A stretch of DNA of 64,000 nucleotides from the NCBI RefSeq assembly GCF_034043675.1, contig NZ_JAXCLA010000004.1, forward strand, positions 1 to 64,000, read 5' to 3'. The stretch is from KK5 sp034043675 (GTDB lineage Bacteria > Pseudomonadota > Gammaproteobacteria > Burkholderiales > Burkholderiaceae_C). The notes below the pieces were generated by a model. The model was not told where the DNA came from, made no database searches, and was given only the letters and a program-made list of their open reading frames with translations. Within the stretch, counting starts at the first letter, position 1, and every line of letters begins with the position of its first letter. A program made the translations under genes and the position numbers. Positions 42,374 to 51,820 of this stretch are shown one piece after another.

Positions 42374-45031
42374 ATGGCGAATGCAGTCCACGCCACCCGC
42401 AAGGCCAGCCCGCCGCGCAACGCCGCAGCGGCGCCGCGCGAGGCCGCGCAGGGGAACAAGCGCTCGGCGCGGGCCGCGCCGGCGCCGGGCGCTTGCGCCT
42501 GCGGGGGCGGCTGCCCGCGCTGCGCCGCTGCTGCTGCCACTTCTGCCTCGGGCTGGCCCGCGAGCGTGCTGCGGCCGATGGAGTCGGCCTTCGGCACCGA
42601 CTTCTCCGACATCCGCCTGCACCGCGACTCGCGCCGCGCGACCGAGCTTGGCGCGCTGGCATTCACCCAGGGCCGGGAGGTGCACGTGGCGCCCGGCCGC
42701 TGGGCGCCCCATTCGGCCGCGGGCCGCGAGCTGATCGCGCACGAGCTGGCGCATGTGCAGCAGCACCGGCAGGGCCGCGTCGGCGGGATGCATGGGCAGA
42801 TCAACGCGGAACCGACGCTGGAGCACGAGGCCGATGCGCAGGCTCGGCGCGTGGTGCAGGCACGGCCGCTCGGAACGGGAACGCCCATCGCCGTCAACAC
42901 GCCAGCCACCGGCCCCGTCCAGCGCGTGCCCGATCCCGAAGCTTGCGCCGCGCCCGCCGGCATGGCCTGCCAGACGCTCGCCACCGAGCCGGCCGCCGTC
43001 AGCCAGGCCTTCGCCTATCCGCAGAACTCTGCCACGCTCACCCGCGCCTGGCGCACGGCCATCGACGCCCTTGCCGCCACCTGGCACGCGCAGGGCGACA
43101 GCGGCGTGATCCGCGTGGACGGCTATGCCAGCGCCGAAGGGCCGTGCGACTTCAACTGGTCGATCTCCTGCCAGCGGGCTCAAGCGGTGGTGGCCGAACT
43201 GACGAACCCGATCGACGGCAGCCCCGGCGTGCCGGCTGCGCGCATCGACGTGTTCGCCCACGGAGAGAGCAATGCCGCGGGCGCGGCGCTGCCCGGCAAC
43301 CGGCGGGCGACGATCAGCCTGCCCGGCGCCGACCCCGGGCTCTCGCAGGCACACGGCGCGGACCAGCGGGCCGACGCGGCGGGCCATGTCTCCACGGTGC
43401 CCGATGCGGACCTCGCCCGTGAGTTCGGCTACGAGCTTGACCCGAGCAGCCGGCCTGCCCCGGTGGTGCCGCCCGTGGTGCCGCCGGGCGGCCCGCCAGG
43501 CGCTCCGCCGGTGATCCCGCCCCCGCCGCCGCGCGTGCCCTGGGACGGCGTGGCGCAGAACGCCACGCCGGCCGAGACCGCGCGCGCCGACGCCGCGCGC
43601 AGGGCGATGACGACCGAGCTGTTCGCCGCGTACGACGCCTACCTGACCTTCTTCCGCCCCACCGTCGTCGCCCAGTTGGCGCGGCCTCGCGTGCCCTTCA
43701 CCGCCCCGGCGGCTGCGGCAGGCGCAGCGGCGAATACGGGCGTGGTGGACATTGCCAACCAGGCGCGTTCGGTGCTGGAGAACCGCTTCGGTGTCTCGAT
43801 GGATGCCTCGGCGTCCACCGCCGCCCAGGGCTACAACCGCGCCGCCCGACACGCCGCCCCGACGGCCGACCCCAACATCTTCGACCCCTACAGCGCCGCC
43901 GACCGCCAGGCCGCCACGGCCACGCCCGACCTCGCGCCCGGCGTGGCCTGGTGGCTGTTCGAGAACGACGTGCCGGGCGCTGCCGGCGCCGCCGGCTCGC
44001 GCGACTTCGCAACCACCGTGCTGGCGCGCCACCACTACGCCACGCAGGACCCGGGCGCCGAGCAGTTCCGCAGCGATGTCGCGCTGGCCTACGCTGCCGC
44101 CCGCACGCTTCCCGCTCCCGGCAACCGGCGGCAGCTCATCGACTACCGACTGGCCCAATGGAGCGAACGCGGGCGCTTGGGCATCACGCTGCAATCCGCG
44201 TTCGACCCCGGCCCGAATGCCAACCGCGCGCAGCTGTTTCAACGCTGGAACCTCTTCAAGACGGCGACGCACGAGAGCCTGCATCTGCGCGCGCATCCGG
44301 CCTTCGACGCAGCCGACAAGGGCCGCGGCGCGCTGAAGGAAGGTTTCACCGAAATGTTCACCGTCTCCACGCTGAACACGGGCCTGCTGGCCGGCGTGCG
44401 CGCCGGCACGAACGAGCCGCTGCGCCACGTCGTGGAGGGCCAGGTCACGACGCCCGCACCGGACGCGTCGCTCATCACCGACGCGGTGACGCCCGCGCAG
44501 TACGCCGACCACCGCGCCGCGGCCGAGCGCATCCGAGACGGCGGCACGCCCGCGGGTGGCATCCTGCATGGCGGCATCGGCGAGGCCGGCGTGCGCGCGG
44601 TGTACTTCCAGGGCCATGTGGAGTACCTCGGCCTGGATGCCCACGGCGACCCGCTCGGCGGCCTGCCTGCGGCCGGCGTGCCGCGCACGGTCCACATTCC
44701 TGCGGGCATTGCCGGCCTGAACGAACTGGCGCTGCGCAGCAACGTGCCGCGCGCCACCATCGAGGCGGACAACCCCGGCATCGCCTCGCCGCTGCCGGCC
44801 ACGGCCGTGCTGCAGGGCTGCGAGGAGCACGTCGTGGTGACGAGCAATACCGTCTTCCCGCGCACCAACGTCGCCGAGAGCGCGACCGAGACGCGCGAGC
44901 AGATCGCCACGCAGCACGGCGTCTCGGTGGCGGCGCTCGCGCAGGCCAACCCGGACATCCCGCTGGATCCGGTCACCCACGCCTGGCCGCCGCTCGCGAC
45001 GGGCCAGCGCATCCTGATCCCCGCACGATGA
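42374..45031 (+). CDS. DUF4157 (eCIS core) protein 1: OmpA-like, second HExxH and LysM-like modules; probable cargo
   Basis: This protein has 885 residues. In order it has CACGGGCPRC at 41-50, then DUF4157 at about 68-160 with HELAH at 123-127 and EHEAD as likely third ligand. An OmpA-like stretch follows (about 215-315, VIRVDGYASAEGPCDFNWSI), then a Pro-rich linker (360-390). A catalytic-looking domain has HESLH at 633-637 with KEGFTE at 655-660, which fits a zincin. The C-terminus (about 690-885) has two LysM-like repeats. DUF4157 is strongly tied to eCIS loci. The most likely role is a loaded effector that acts on peptides or cell wall; the enzymatic role is inferred. Confidence 0.78.
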   Translation: MANAVHATRKASPPRNAAAAPREAAQGNKRSARAAPAPGACACGGGCPRCAAAAATSASGWPASVLRPMESAFGTDFSDIRLHRDSRRATELGALAFTQGREVHVAPGRWAPHSAAGRELIAHELAHVQQHRQGRVGGMHGQINAEPTLEHEADAQARRVVQARPLGTGTPIAVNTPATGPVQRVPDPEACAAPAGMACQTLATEPAAVSQAFAYPQNSATLTRAWRTAIDALAATWHAQGDSGVIRVDGYASAEGPCDFNWSISCQRAQAVVAELTNPIDGSPGVPAARIDVFAHGESNAAGAALPGNRRATISLPGADPGLSQAHGADQRADAAGHVSTVPDADLAREFGYELDPSSRPAPVVPPVVPPGGPPGAPPVIPPPPPRVPWDGVAQNATPAETARADAARRAMTTELFAAYDAYLTFFRPTVVAQLARPRVPFTAPAAAAGAAANTGVVDIANQARSVLENRFGVSMDASASTAAQGYNRAARHAAPTADPNIFDPYSAADRQAATATPDLAPGVAWWLFENDVPGAAGAAGSRDFATTVLARHHYATQDPGAEQFRSDVALAYAAARTLPAPGNRRQLIDYRLAQWSERGRLGITLQSAFDPGPNANRAQLFQRWNLFKTATHESLHLRAHPAFDAADKGRGALKEGFTEMFTVSTLNTGLLAGVRAGTNEPLRHVVEGQVTTPAPDASLITDAVTPAQYADHRAAAERIRDGGTPAGGILHGGIGEAGVRAVYFQGHVEYLGLDAHGDPLGGLPAAGVPRTVHIPAGIAGLNELALRSNVPRATIEADNPGIASPLPATAVLQGCEEHVVVTSNTVFPRTNVAESATETREQIATQHGVSVAALAQANPDIPLDPVTHAWPPLATGQRILIPAR

Positions 45032-46791
45032 ACAGGACGTCCGCCCGCGCGCCATCCAGTCACCCGCGTGCCGTGACTGCCGATGCGCCGCATCGCCGCG
45101 CCGCGCCGCAGCAGCAGGCCGCGCACGGCGGCTGTGCCTGCGGCGGCGGGTGTCCGCGCTGCCGCGGCGCGGCAATCACCGGCTCCGGCTCGGTGCGCCA
45201 GAACGAGGCCGAAGCCGAACGCGCCGCGCATGGCGCCACGCGCAGCTCCACTACTGCACCCGCAGGCGGACTGCGTCCGCTGCCCGCGACCGCGCCGCCG
45301 CCGGGCGTGCGGTCCGCCGGCCAGCCGCTGCCGGGCGCGGCGCGTCATCAGCTCGAATCGGCCTACGGCTGGGACCTCGGCGCCGTGCGCCTGCACAGCT
45401 CACCGGCCGAACGCGGCGAGGCGCATGCACGCGGCGCACAGGCCTTCGCGAGCGGCAGCCACATCGTGCACGGCGGCCGCGGCGCGCAGCCCACGCCGCA
45501 TGTGCTCGCGCACGAGGTGGCGCATGTGGTGCAGGCGGCGGTGCACCCGGGCGCGGCGGGGCTCGTCCACCACTTCGAGAGCCCCGAGCACGAAGACCTT
45601 GGCGACAGCGCACTGCAGGACCTGCTCGCCTTCCTGAAGACCGAGGAAGGCAAGGCCTGGGCCGCCAAGCGCGGCCTCGATGCCGCCGCGCTCGCCAGGC
45701 AGATCGAGGACGACCCGCTGAAGCAGGCCGGCGGGCGCATCACCGCCGGCACGCGCATGCGGGACGGTCATCTGCAGAAGGTCGGACTGACGCCCGGCGA
45801 GATCATCGCCCTCTCCGGCGACCTCTACGACGGACCCGATGCCATCGCTTCCGCCGCGAAGCAGAACGTCGCCAAGGGCGACGAGAAGAAGGGCAACGAG
45901 ATCGACCAGTTGCTCGGTGCCATCGGCCAGGAACGCCGCGGCGAGCTGGACGACTCGAACAAGACCTACGAGTCCATCACGCAAGGCCGCTACCTGACGA
46001 TGGCCAAGTCCAACGACGCCCACTTCGCGCCGAAGAATCGCGCCGAATGGCGCCGCCTGCACGAGCAGGCCCTGGTCGAGGCGAAGACCGCCGGCACCAG
46101 CGAAGGCGCGATCAACCATGCCCTGCTGACCGACGCCGCGGGCGGCCACTTCCTCACCGATGCCTATGCCTCCGGCCACCTGTTCAAGAAGAACGAGCTA
46201 CTGGCCGCGATCCAGCTTCACCTGGCGGCGAATCCGCTGCGCACATCGAGCCCCGAGGTGCAGGGCTATGCCGCCGTCGTCTCGGTGAGCGGCAATGCCG
46301 ACCAGCTCCTGCTGAAGAACATCCACGACCGCCTCAACCAGGAAGGCTTCGACGTGACGAATGCCGCTGGCATGAGCTGGCGCACCTTCGGCGACGCGGG
46401 GCTCTCCAAGGCGCCGGACACGCAGCGCATCGCCTCGCTCGCGGTGTTCACCTCGCGCCAGCAGGTCTACGCCGCGCAGCGTGGCGAGTCGCCCCAGCCC
46501 AAGGCCGTCGAAGATCTGATGCCGGACGACGCGACCCTCGCGCGCGCCACGCAGACCGCCATCGGCTACATCCCCTGGGCCGCGGCCAACGTGCAGGGCC
46601 TGATGTACCGCGGCCGCAAGCTCGCCACGCTGCAGTTCCCGCCCGTGCTCGGGCAGATCATCGAATCTAACCTGTCGACGATCGCCAATCCGGGCCGCGA
46701 GCGGCAGCTGCTCGATCTGCAGAGAAGCAGCGAGACGACGAATTCCGGCCCGCAGTTGGCGCCGCAGTTCACGCTGCTGGATTGGAAGTAG
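45028..46791 (+). CDS. DUF4157 (eCIS core) protein 2 with a phospholipase-C-like domain; probable cargo
   Basis: This protein is 587 residues long from the ATG that overlaps the previous stop. The N-terminus has CACGGGCPRC at 36-45, then DUF4157 (about 105-175) with HEVAH at 162-166. The rest resembles the zinc-dependent phospholipase C/P1-nuclease type fold: LTPGEIIALSGDLY, H332, then NHALLTD and GHFLTDAYASGHL with H364, D369, H374, D378 and H384 as metal-ligand candidates. It is probably an injected lipase or nuclease. The substrate is not determined by sequence. Confidence 0.75.
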   Translation: MNRTSARAPSSHPRAVTADAPHRRAAPQQQAAHGGCACGGGCPRCRGAAITGSGSVRQNEAEAERAAHGATRSSTTAPAGGLRPLPATAPPPGVRSAGQPLPGAARHQLESAYGWDLGAVRLHSSPAERGEAHARGAQAFASGSHIVHGGRGAQPTPHVLAHEVAHVVQAAVHPGAAGLVHHFESPEHEDLGDSALQDLLAFLKTEEGKAWAAKRGLDAAALARQIEDDPLKQAGGRITAGTRMRDGHLQKVGLTPGEIIALSGDLYDGPDAIASAAKQNVAKGDEKKGNEIDQLLGAIGQERRGELDDSNKTYESITQGRYLTMAKSNDAHFAPKNRAEWRRLHEQALVEAKTAGTSEGAINHALLTDAAGGHFLTDAYASGHLFKKNELLAAIQLHLAANPLRTSSPEVQGYAAVVSVSGNADQLLLKNIHDRLNQEGFDVTNAAGMSWRTFGDAGLSKAPDTQRIASLAVFTSRQQVYAAQRGESPQPKAVEDLMPDDATLARATQTAIGYIPWAAANVQGLMYRGRKLATLQFPPVLGQIIESNLSTIANPGRERQLLDLQRSSETTNSGPQLAPQFTLLDWK

Positions 46792-46807
46792 GGAGCGGGC
46801 GACGACC

Positions 46808-48973
46808 ATGGCTGCCACCTGCACCGCCTGCCGGGCCGGCAAGGACAAGAAAGCAGCGAGCCCGAAGAAGGCCACGCCTGCGCGGGCGCGCGCTGAGCCG
46901 GCGCAGGCGGCCGCAACAACCTCGCCGCTGCTGCGCGCGGCCCCGGGTAACGCCAACGGGAACGGGCACTGCGCCTGCGGCGGCGGGTGCCCGCGATGCC
47001 GGCAGCGATCGGCGTTGCGGGCACTGCATCTTGGCCGCAACGATGCAGCGGAAGAAGCGGCGGCGGATCGTGCTGCGACGCGGGTGAGCGGGCTCACGGC
47101 CCGACATCGCTCGACCGAGGCCGGCGAAGGGCAGGCGCACCTCGACGATGTGCCCTTGGCGTTACGCGGCGGCGGGCAGTCGCTCCCGGCGATGCAGCGC
47201 CGGACGCTCGAAACAGGCCTCGGCCGCGACCTTTCCGGCATCCGCCTGCACCAGGGACCGGCGGCGCAGGCAAGCAGTGCCACGCTGCGTGCCCGCGCCT
47301 ACACGCTCGGCAACGACGTGGTGCTCGGCCGCGGCGCACCGCCGCTTCACACACGCGCCGGCCTGCACCTGCTGGCGCACGAGTTGGCGCACACGGCGCA
47401 GCCTGGCGCTGCGAACACCGTGCGCCGGGCGCCGTTCGACTACGAGATCGACGATCTGCCCGTCGGTGCCGCGGCGGACACGAGCACCATCTACTTCGAC
47501 CGCGACAGCGTGACCCTGTCGCCCGGCGAGAAAGCCAAGATCGCCGGGCTCGTCACGCCACCTGGGCAAGACCTGACCCTGCATGCCTACTCCAGCGAGG
47601 AGCCGAGCATGATCGGCCGCATCTTCCAGGCCAATATGCGGCTGGCCTCCGTCGACGCCGCGCTCGCCGCCGCCGGCCACACCGGCAAGCGCACGCTCGT
47701 CCCGCATCCGGACGATGGCCTGGGCAACCTCGACTACCGCTCGATGCGAACCGTGCAGGTCTTCCCCACGCCGGTCGGCATGCCCGCCGCTCCGCCGCAA
47801 GCCAACGCCTGCCAGGCCGCAGGCGCCGAAATCGCCACCGGGGCCGAGAAGACAAAGTGCGAGAACGCCTTCAAGGTCGCCTTCCCGATCGCCAAGGCCA
47901 TCGTCGACAAGGCCGAGAAGGATGTCGTGACCACGCCGACCGCGGCGGCCAATGCGCTTGTCGCTCAGTTCTTCGCTGGCGTGGCGCGCCCGGACGTGGA
48001 CGCCACCGTCTCGGCTCTCGCCGCGCAGGTGCGCAACCTGCAGGCCGCGCACGAATGCCACACCGTCTGCGACGGCGGCTGCAAGCGCCCCGCCTTCAAC
48101 GACGGCCACGGCCTGGCCCCGCCGCCCGCCGGAGCGCTCATGAAGATCTGCCCCGACTGGGTCAGCGCACCGCTGGACTTCCAGGTCGACATACTGATCC
48201 ACGAGTCATCGCACGGCACGCCCGCCGGCGACATCGTCGACGTGGCCTATCACAACACCCGGCTCGTGCCCTTCCTGCTACCCGCCGACGCGAAGCGCAA
48301 CACAGACAGCTACGTGATCCTGATGCGCCTTGTGCACAAGGCCGGCAGCATCGGCGTCGGTCCCGTTGCCGCCGACACGCTCAAGGGCATGACCGCCGTC
48401 GGCGCCGGCTCGGACACCGAACAGACCCAGCGCGCCGTCGCATGGCTGGAAAGCTGGCTCAACTACGGCGACTTCGACACCAGCGTTCTCTACGCCACGC
48501 TGCAGGCCTCACTGCTCGCCGGCCATTGGGACAACTCCGGCACCAACGAGTTCAACATCGAGACCCAGCACCGCCTCGCCCTCGCCTTCCCCGGCGACTT
48601 CACCGACCCCGGCCCCGACCGCGCGCCTCGCACCACTCCGCCCGCGCCCATGGCGACGAGCCTGGACAAGGAACGCGTCGCCGCCCTGCACGACCGCTTT
48701 GCCGAGCTCTACCGCGCCGTCAACCAGCGCCCCATCACCGTCACCCGCGGCCCCGCCGGGGCCGTCGAAAAGCGGGACAACACCGTCAGCCACCCCTACC
48801 TGCTCCCCACCGTCACCGTCTCCCCCGCCTTCTTCGCCCTCGGCAAGGTCGACCAGGTCAAGCGCCTCTTCGGCCTGATGGTCCACGGCCGGTACGACAT
48901 CAGCGCGCCGTTCGAAGCGAAGTACGTGGATGCGCTGGACAGGATTCATGCGCACAGGAAGATGGGGCCGTGA
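46808..48973 (+). CDS. DUF4157 (eCIS core) protein 3 with an aspzincin-like peptidase domain; probable cargo
   Basis: This protein has 721 residues. A CTAC pair (5-8) and CACGGGCPRC at 55-64 come first, then DUF4157 (about 130-200) with HELAH at 191-195. An OmpA-like stretch follows (TIYFDRDSVTLSPGEKAKIA, about 227-320). The second half has HESSHGTPAGD (465-475) followed by RNTDSYVILM (497-506), the pattern of M35-type aspzincins (HExxH, an Asp ligand, then N-x-D-S-Y). It is probably a metallopeptidase effector. It is the last gene of the eCIS operon and stops 4 bp before the converging diguanylate cyclase gene. Confidence 0.78.
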   Translation: MAATCTACRAGKDKKAASPKKATPARARAEPAQAAATTSPLLRAAPGNANGNGHCACGGGCPRCRQRSALRALHLGRNDAAEEAAADRAATRVSGLTARHRSTEAGEGQAHLDDVPLALRGGGQSLPAMQRRTLETGLGRDLSGIRLHQGPAAQASSATLRARAYTLGNDVVLGRGAPPLHTRAGLHLLAHELAHTAQPGAANTVRRAPFDYEIDDLPVGAAADTSTIYFDRDSVTLSPGEKAKIAGLVTPPGQDLTLHAYSSEEPSMIGRIFQANMRLASVDAALAAAGHTGKRTLVPHPDDGLGNLDYRSMRTVQVFPTPVGMPAAPPQANACQAAGAEIATGAEKTKCENAFKVAFPIAKAIVDKAEKDVVTTPTAAANALVAQFFAGVARPDVDATVSALAAQVRNLQAAHECHTVCDGGCKRPAFNDGHGLAPPPAGALMKICPDWVSAPLDFQVDILIHESSHGTPAGDIVDVAYHNTRLVPFLLPADAKRNTDSYVILMRLVHKAGSIGVGPVAADTLKGMTAVGAGSDTEQTQRAVAWLESWLNYGDFDTSVLYATLQASLLAGHWDNSGTNEFNIETQHRLALAFPGDFTDPGPDRAPRTTPPAPMATSLDKERVAALHDRFAELYRAVNQRPITVTRGPAGAVEKRDNTVSHPYLLPTVTVSPAFFALGKVDQVKRLFGLMVHGRYDISAPFEAKYVDALDRIHAHRKMGP

Positions 48974-48977
48974 GTCG

Positions 48978-51251
48978 TCAGCCGGGTGAAGCCGTCTCCA
49001 TACGCCCCTTGCCTGCCCGCTTCGCCTTGAGCATCGCCTGGTCAGCCAGGGCCAGCAGGACCGTGCGATCCGTCCCGTGCTGCGGCGCGAGCGCGACGCC
49101 GACGCTGGCACCCACCTGCACCTCCTTGCCGCCGGGCAGCGTGATCGGCTGCTGAAGGCTGTCGATCAGGCGCTCGACGACGGCGCGCCATTCGGTGTCC
49201 TCTGCAGGATCGAGCAGGGTCAGCAGCACGACGAACTCGTCGCCGCCGACCCGGGCCGCCGTGTCGTCGCGGCGCAGCGCGCGGGCGAGGCGGCGGCCGA
49301 TCTCGGCCAATAGCGCGTCACCGGCGTCGTGGCCGCATTCGTCATTGACGCGCTTGAATCCGTCCAGGTCCAGGTAGCAGACGGCGAGCCGCGTGTTGGT
49401 GCGGCTCTGCGTCGCGAGCGCCTGCCGCAGCCGGTCGGCCAGCAGCAGGCGGTTTGGCAGGCCGGTGAGCGCGTCGTGGAAGGCGATGTGCTCGGCGCGG
49501 GCCTGCGCGTCTTTGACCGCGCCGATGTCGGCCATGGTCCACAAGGTCACATCGCCATCGAGGCGCACGCCGCTGAGGTCGATCCACAGCAGGTGGCCGT
49601 TCTTGTGGCGCATCTGCAGCTGGGTGCGGTAGTGCCGGCCGTCGTTGAGCAGCGGATAGCCCTCGCTGCCGACCCGCTCGTAGGAGGCGTCGTCGGGGTA
49701 CAGCAAGCGGGTGGGCGCACCCTCGAGCTCCCGCGCTTCGTAGCCGAAGAGGCTTGCCAGCGCCCGGTTGTGCCAGGTCGCGTGCCGGTCCTTGATCTTG
49801 ACCATGCCGACGATGTCGTTGTCCAGCATGGCCGATTGCTCCTGCATCAGGCGCTCGACCCGCGCCGACGAGGCCTCCAGCGAGGCGAGCAGGCGCTTGC
49901 GCTCGGTGATGTCGCGGGCCGACGCGTAGATGATCAGCTCCCGGCCGATCTGGGCGACGCTGATCTGCAGCTCCACGTCGATCAGGTGCCCGTCGCTATG
50001 CCGGTGGCAGACCTCGACGCGCTGCCGGTCGCCGTCCTTGAGGCGGGCCAGCCAGGCGTTGACCTTGGTCTCGTCCTGGTGGGCGTCCCAGGAGCTGATG
50101 TGGCGGCCGAGCAGTTCTTCGCGCGTGGCGCCCAGCATCGCCGCGAACGAGTCGCTCATGCCGATCAGCCGCCCGCCGCTGTCCATCACGTGGATGCCGT
50201 CGCCGGCCACGCGCAGCAGCGATTGCATGCGCTGCGCCTCGGCGCTCAGGGCGCGCAGGCTGCGGTTCTCGCGCCGCGCTGCGCGGTAGACGGCCACGGT
50301 GGCGCTGGCGAACAGCAGCCAGGCGAACAAGGCGAGCAGCGCCACCTGCCGGACCTGCGCGCGCCAGGGAGCGAAGTAGCGTTCGTTGTCCAGCCCGGCG
50401 AAGACGATCAGCGGCCAGCCATCGACGGCCCGGTAGGCGGTCGTCCGCTCGACGTTGTCGAAGGCGGTCTTCGACACGACGGTGCCGCGCTCGCGGTTGC
50501 GGGCCAGCTCGTCCTTCAGCGTCTGCGAGGTCAGCGTGCTGCCGATATCCGGCTGCGCGCTGCTGCCCGGGGAATGGCGGGCGATCAACTGCATGTCGCC
50601 CATGCGCAGGGTGACGACATCCTGGCCCTCGACGTCGTAGGTGGCGAACAGCTGACGGAAGTAGTCGGTCTGCACGCTCGCGTAGAGCAGGCCGGAGAAC
50701 TGGCCGCCGAGCCGCATCGGCTGGGCCAGCCCGATGACCCAGTGGCCCGACACGCGCGACCGGAACGGCCCGGCCGCGGCCATGCTGTCGTCGCTCTGGG
50801 TCCGCGCCTGGATGAAGTACGAGCGGTCCGACACATCGACCGGCGCGCCCGCCCGCAGGCCATTGCCCCAGCGCACCAGGCCCTTGGCATCGGCCATGCG
50901 CAGGCCTTCGGCCCCGGGCAGCAGGCGGCGGCGTGCGTCCAGCACGCGGGCGATCTCGGCGTCGTCGAGCCGGCCTCGGGCGTGCAGTGCTTCGAGTTCG
51001 TCGGTCGCAGCGTGCATCAGGGATTCGACCCGCCGCAGCTCCGAGGCCACGTTGGCCTGGGCGATCGCGGCCAGGTCCTCGGCGTTGTCGCGGGCTTGGC
51101 GCATGTAGGCGCCGTGGCTCGTTTCGGCGACCAGCCAGACTAGCCCGGCCAGCAGCGTCGCAACCGCGAGATTCGTCAACAGCATCGCCAGCAGAAGGCG
51201 ACGCCGCGGCCTGGGGCCGGGAATCACGATCGATGAATTACCGAGCGGCAT
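48978..51251 (-). CDS. membrane diguanylate cyclase with Cache and two PAS domains
   Basis: This protein has 757 residues. Transmembrane helix 1 is at about 18-41, a periplasmic dCache-like sensor at 45-290, helix 2 at 305-325, two PAS domains at about 340-455 and 475-590, and a GGDEF domain at 595-750. The active site is GGDEF (669-673) and intact; the inhibitory I-site RRDD lies five residues before it (660-663), so the enzyme should make c-di-GMP with product feedback. It converges on the eCIS cluster. No functional link is visible beyond proximity. Confidence 0.92.
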   Translation of the reverse strand: MPLGNSSIVIPGPRPRRRLLLAMLLTNLAVATLLAGLVWLVAETSHGAYMRQARDNAEDLAAIAQANVASELRRVESLMHAATDELEALHARGRLDDAEIARVLDARRRLLPGAEGLRMADAKGLVRWGNGLRAGAPVDVSDRSYFIQARTQSDDSMAAAGPFRSRVSGHWVIGLAQPMRLGGQFSGLLYASVQTDYFRQLFATYDVEGQDVVTLRMGDMQLIARHSPGSSAQPDIGSTLTSQTLKDELARNRERGTVVSKTAFDNVERTTAYRAVDGWPLIVFAGLDNERYFAPWRAQVRQVALLALFAWLLFASATVAVYRAARRENRSLRALSAEAQRMQSLLRVAGDGIHVMDSGGRLIGMSDSFAAMLGATREELLGRHISSWDAHQDETKVNAWLARLKDGDRQRVEVCHRHSDGHLIDVELQISVAQIGRELIIYASARDITERKRLLASLEASSARVERLMQEQSAMLDNDIVGMVKIKDRHATWHNRALASLFGYEARELEGAPTRLLYPDDASYERVGSEGYPLLNDGRHYRTQLQMRHKNGHLLWIDLSGVRLDGDVTLWTMADIGAVKDAQARAEHIAFHDALTGLPNRLLLADRLRQALATQSRTNTRLAVCYLDLDGFKRVNDECGHDAGDALLAEIGRRLARALRRDDTAARVGGDEFVVLLTLLDPAEDTEWRAVVERLIDSLQQPITLPGGKEVQVGASVGVALAPQHGTDRTVLLALADQAMLKAKRAGKGRMETASPG

Positions 51252-51388
51252 CGGTGTCCTCTTCTTATTCGGGCCCGCTCCCTGCCTTCTTGTCTTCCTG
51301 CCGGACCATTATGAATCCGGCGGCACGCCGGTTGCCCATCCACGGCGCCCTGCACCCCGCAATCGCGTGACGCTGGCAGACTGTGCAG

Positions 51389-51820
51389 ATGGAATCCGAC
51401 GACAAGACCTTCATCGCCTGCCGGCACTGCCTGGCAAAGAATCGTGTGCCGAAGGCGCGCCTCGCCGAAGACCCGGTGTGCGGCCGCTGCGGCCATGCGC
51501 TGCTACCCGGCGAGCCGGTCGAACTCAGCGACGCGAACTTCGACGAGGTGACCCGCCATACGGAGCTGCCGGTCATCGTCGACTTCTGGGCGGCCTGGTG
51601 CGGGCCCTGCCGGATGATGGCGCCCCAGTTCGAGCGCGCCGCCGCCGAGCTGAAGGGCCGCGCGCTCTTCGTCAAGGTAGACAGCGACGCCAACCCGTGC
51701 ACCGCGCAGCGCTTCCAGGTGCGCAGCATCCCGACATTGGTGAAGCTGAACCGCGGCGCGGAGGTGGACCGGCGCTCAGGCGCGCTGCCCGCGGCTCAGA
51801 TCGCGGCGTTCGCGCGCTAG
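51389..51820 (+). CDS. trxC: thioredoxin 2 with N-terminal zinc ribbon
   Basis: This 143-residue protein starts at ATG 51389; GTG at 51383 is an in-frame alternative. The N-terminal zinc finger has CRHC and CGRC (CxxC pairs). The thioredoxin fold has the active site WCGPC, preceded by VDFWAAWCGPC as in classic TrxC, and the cis-proline in IPTL. It reduces disulfides in the cytoplasm, and TrxC is often induced by oxidative stress. Its last 45 bp overlap the end of the converging permease gene. Confidence 0.94.
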   Translation: MESDDKTFIACRHCLAKNRVPKARLAEDPVCGRCGHALLPGEPVELSDANFDEVTRHTELPVIVDFWAAWCGPCRMMAPQFERAAAELKGRALFVKVDSDANPCTAQRFQVRSIPTLVKLNRGAEVDRRSGALPAAQIAAFAR

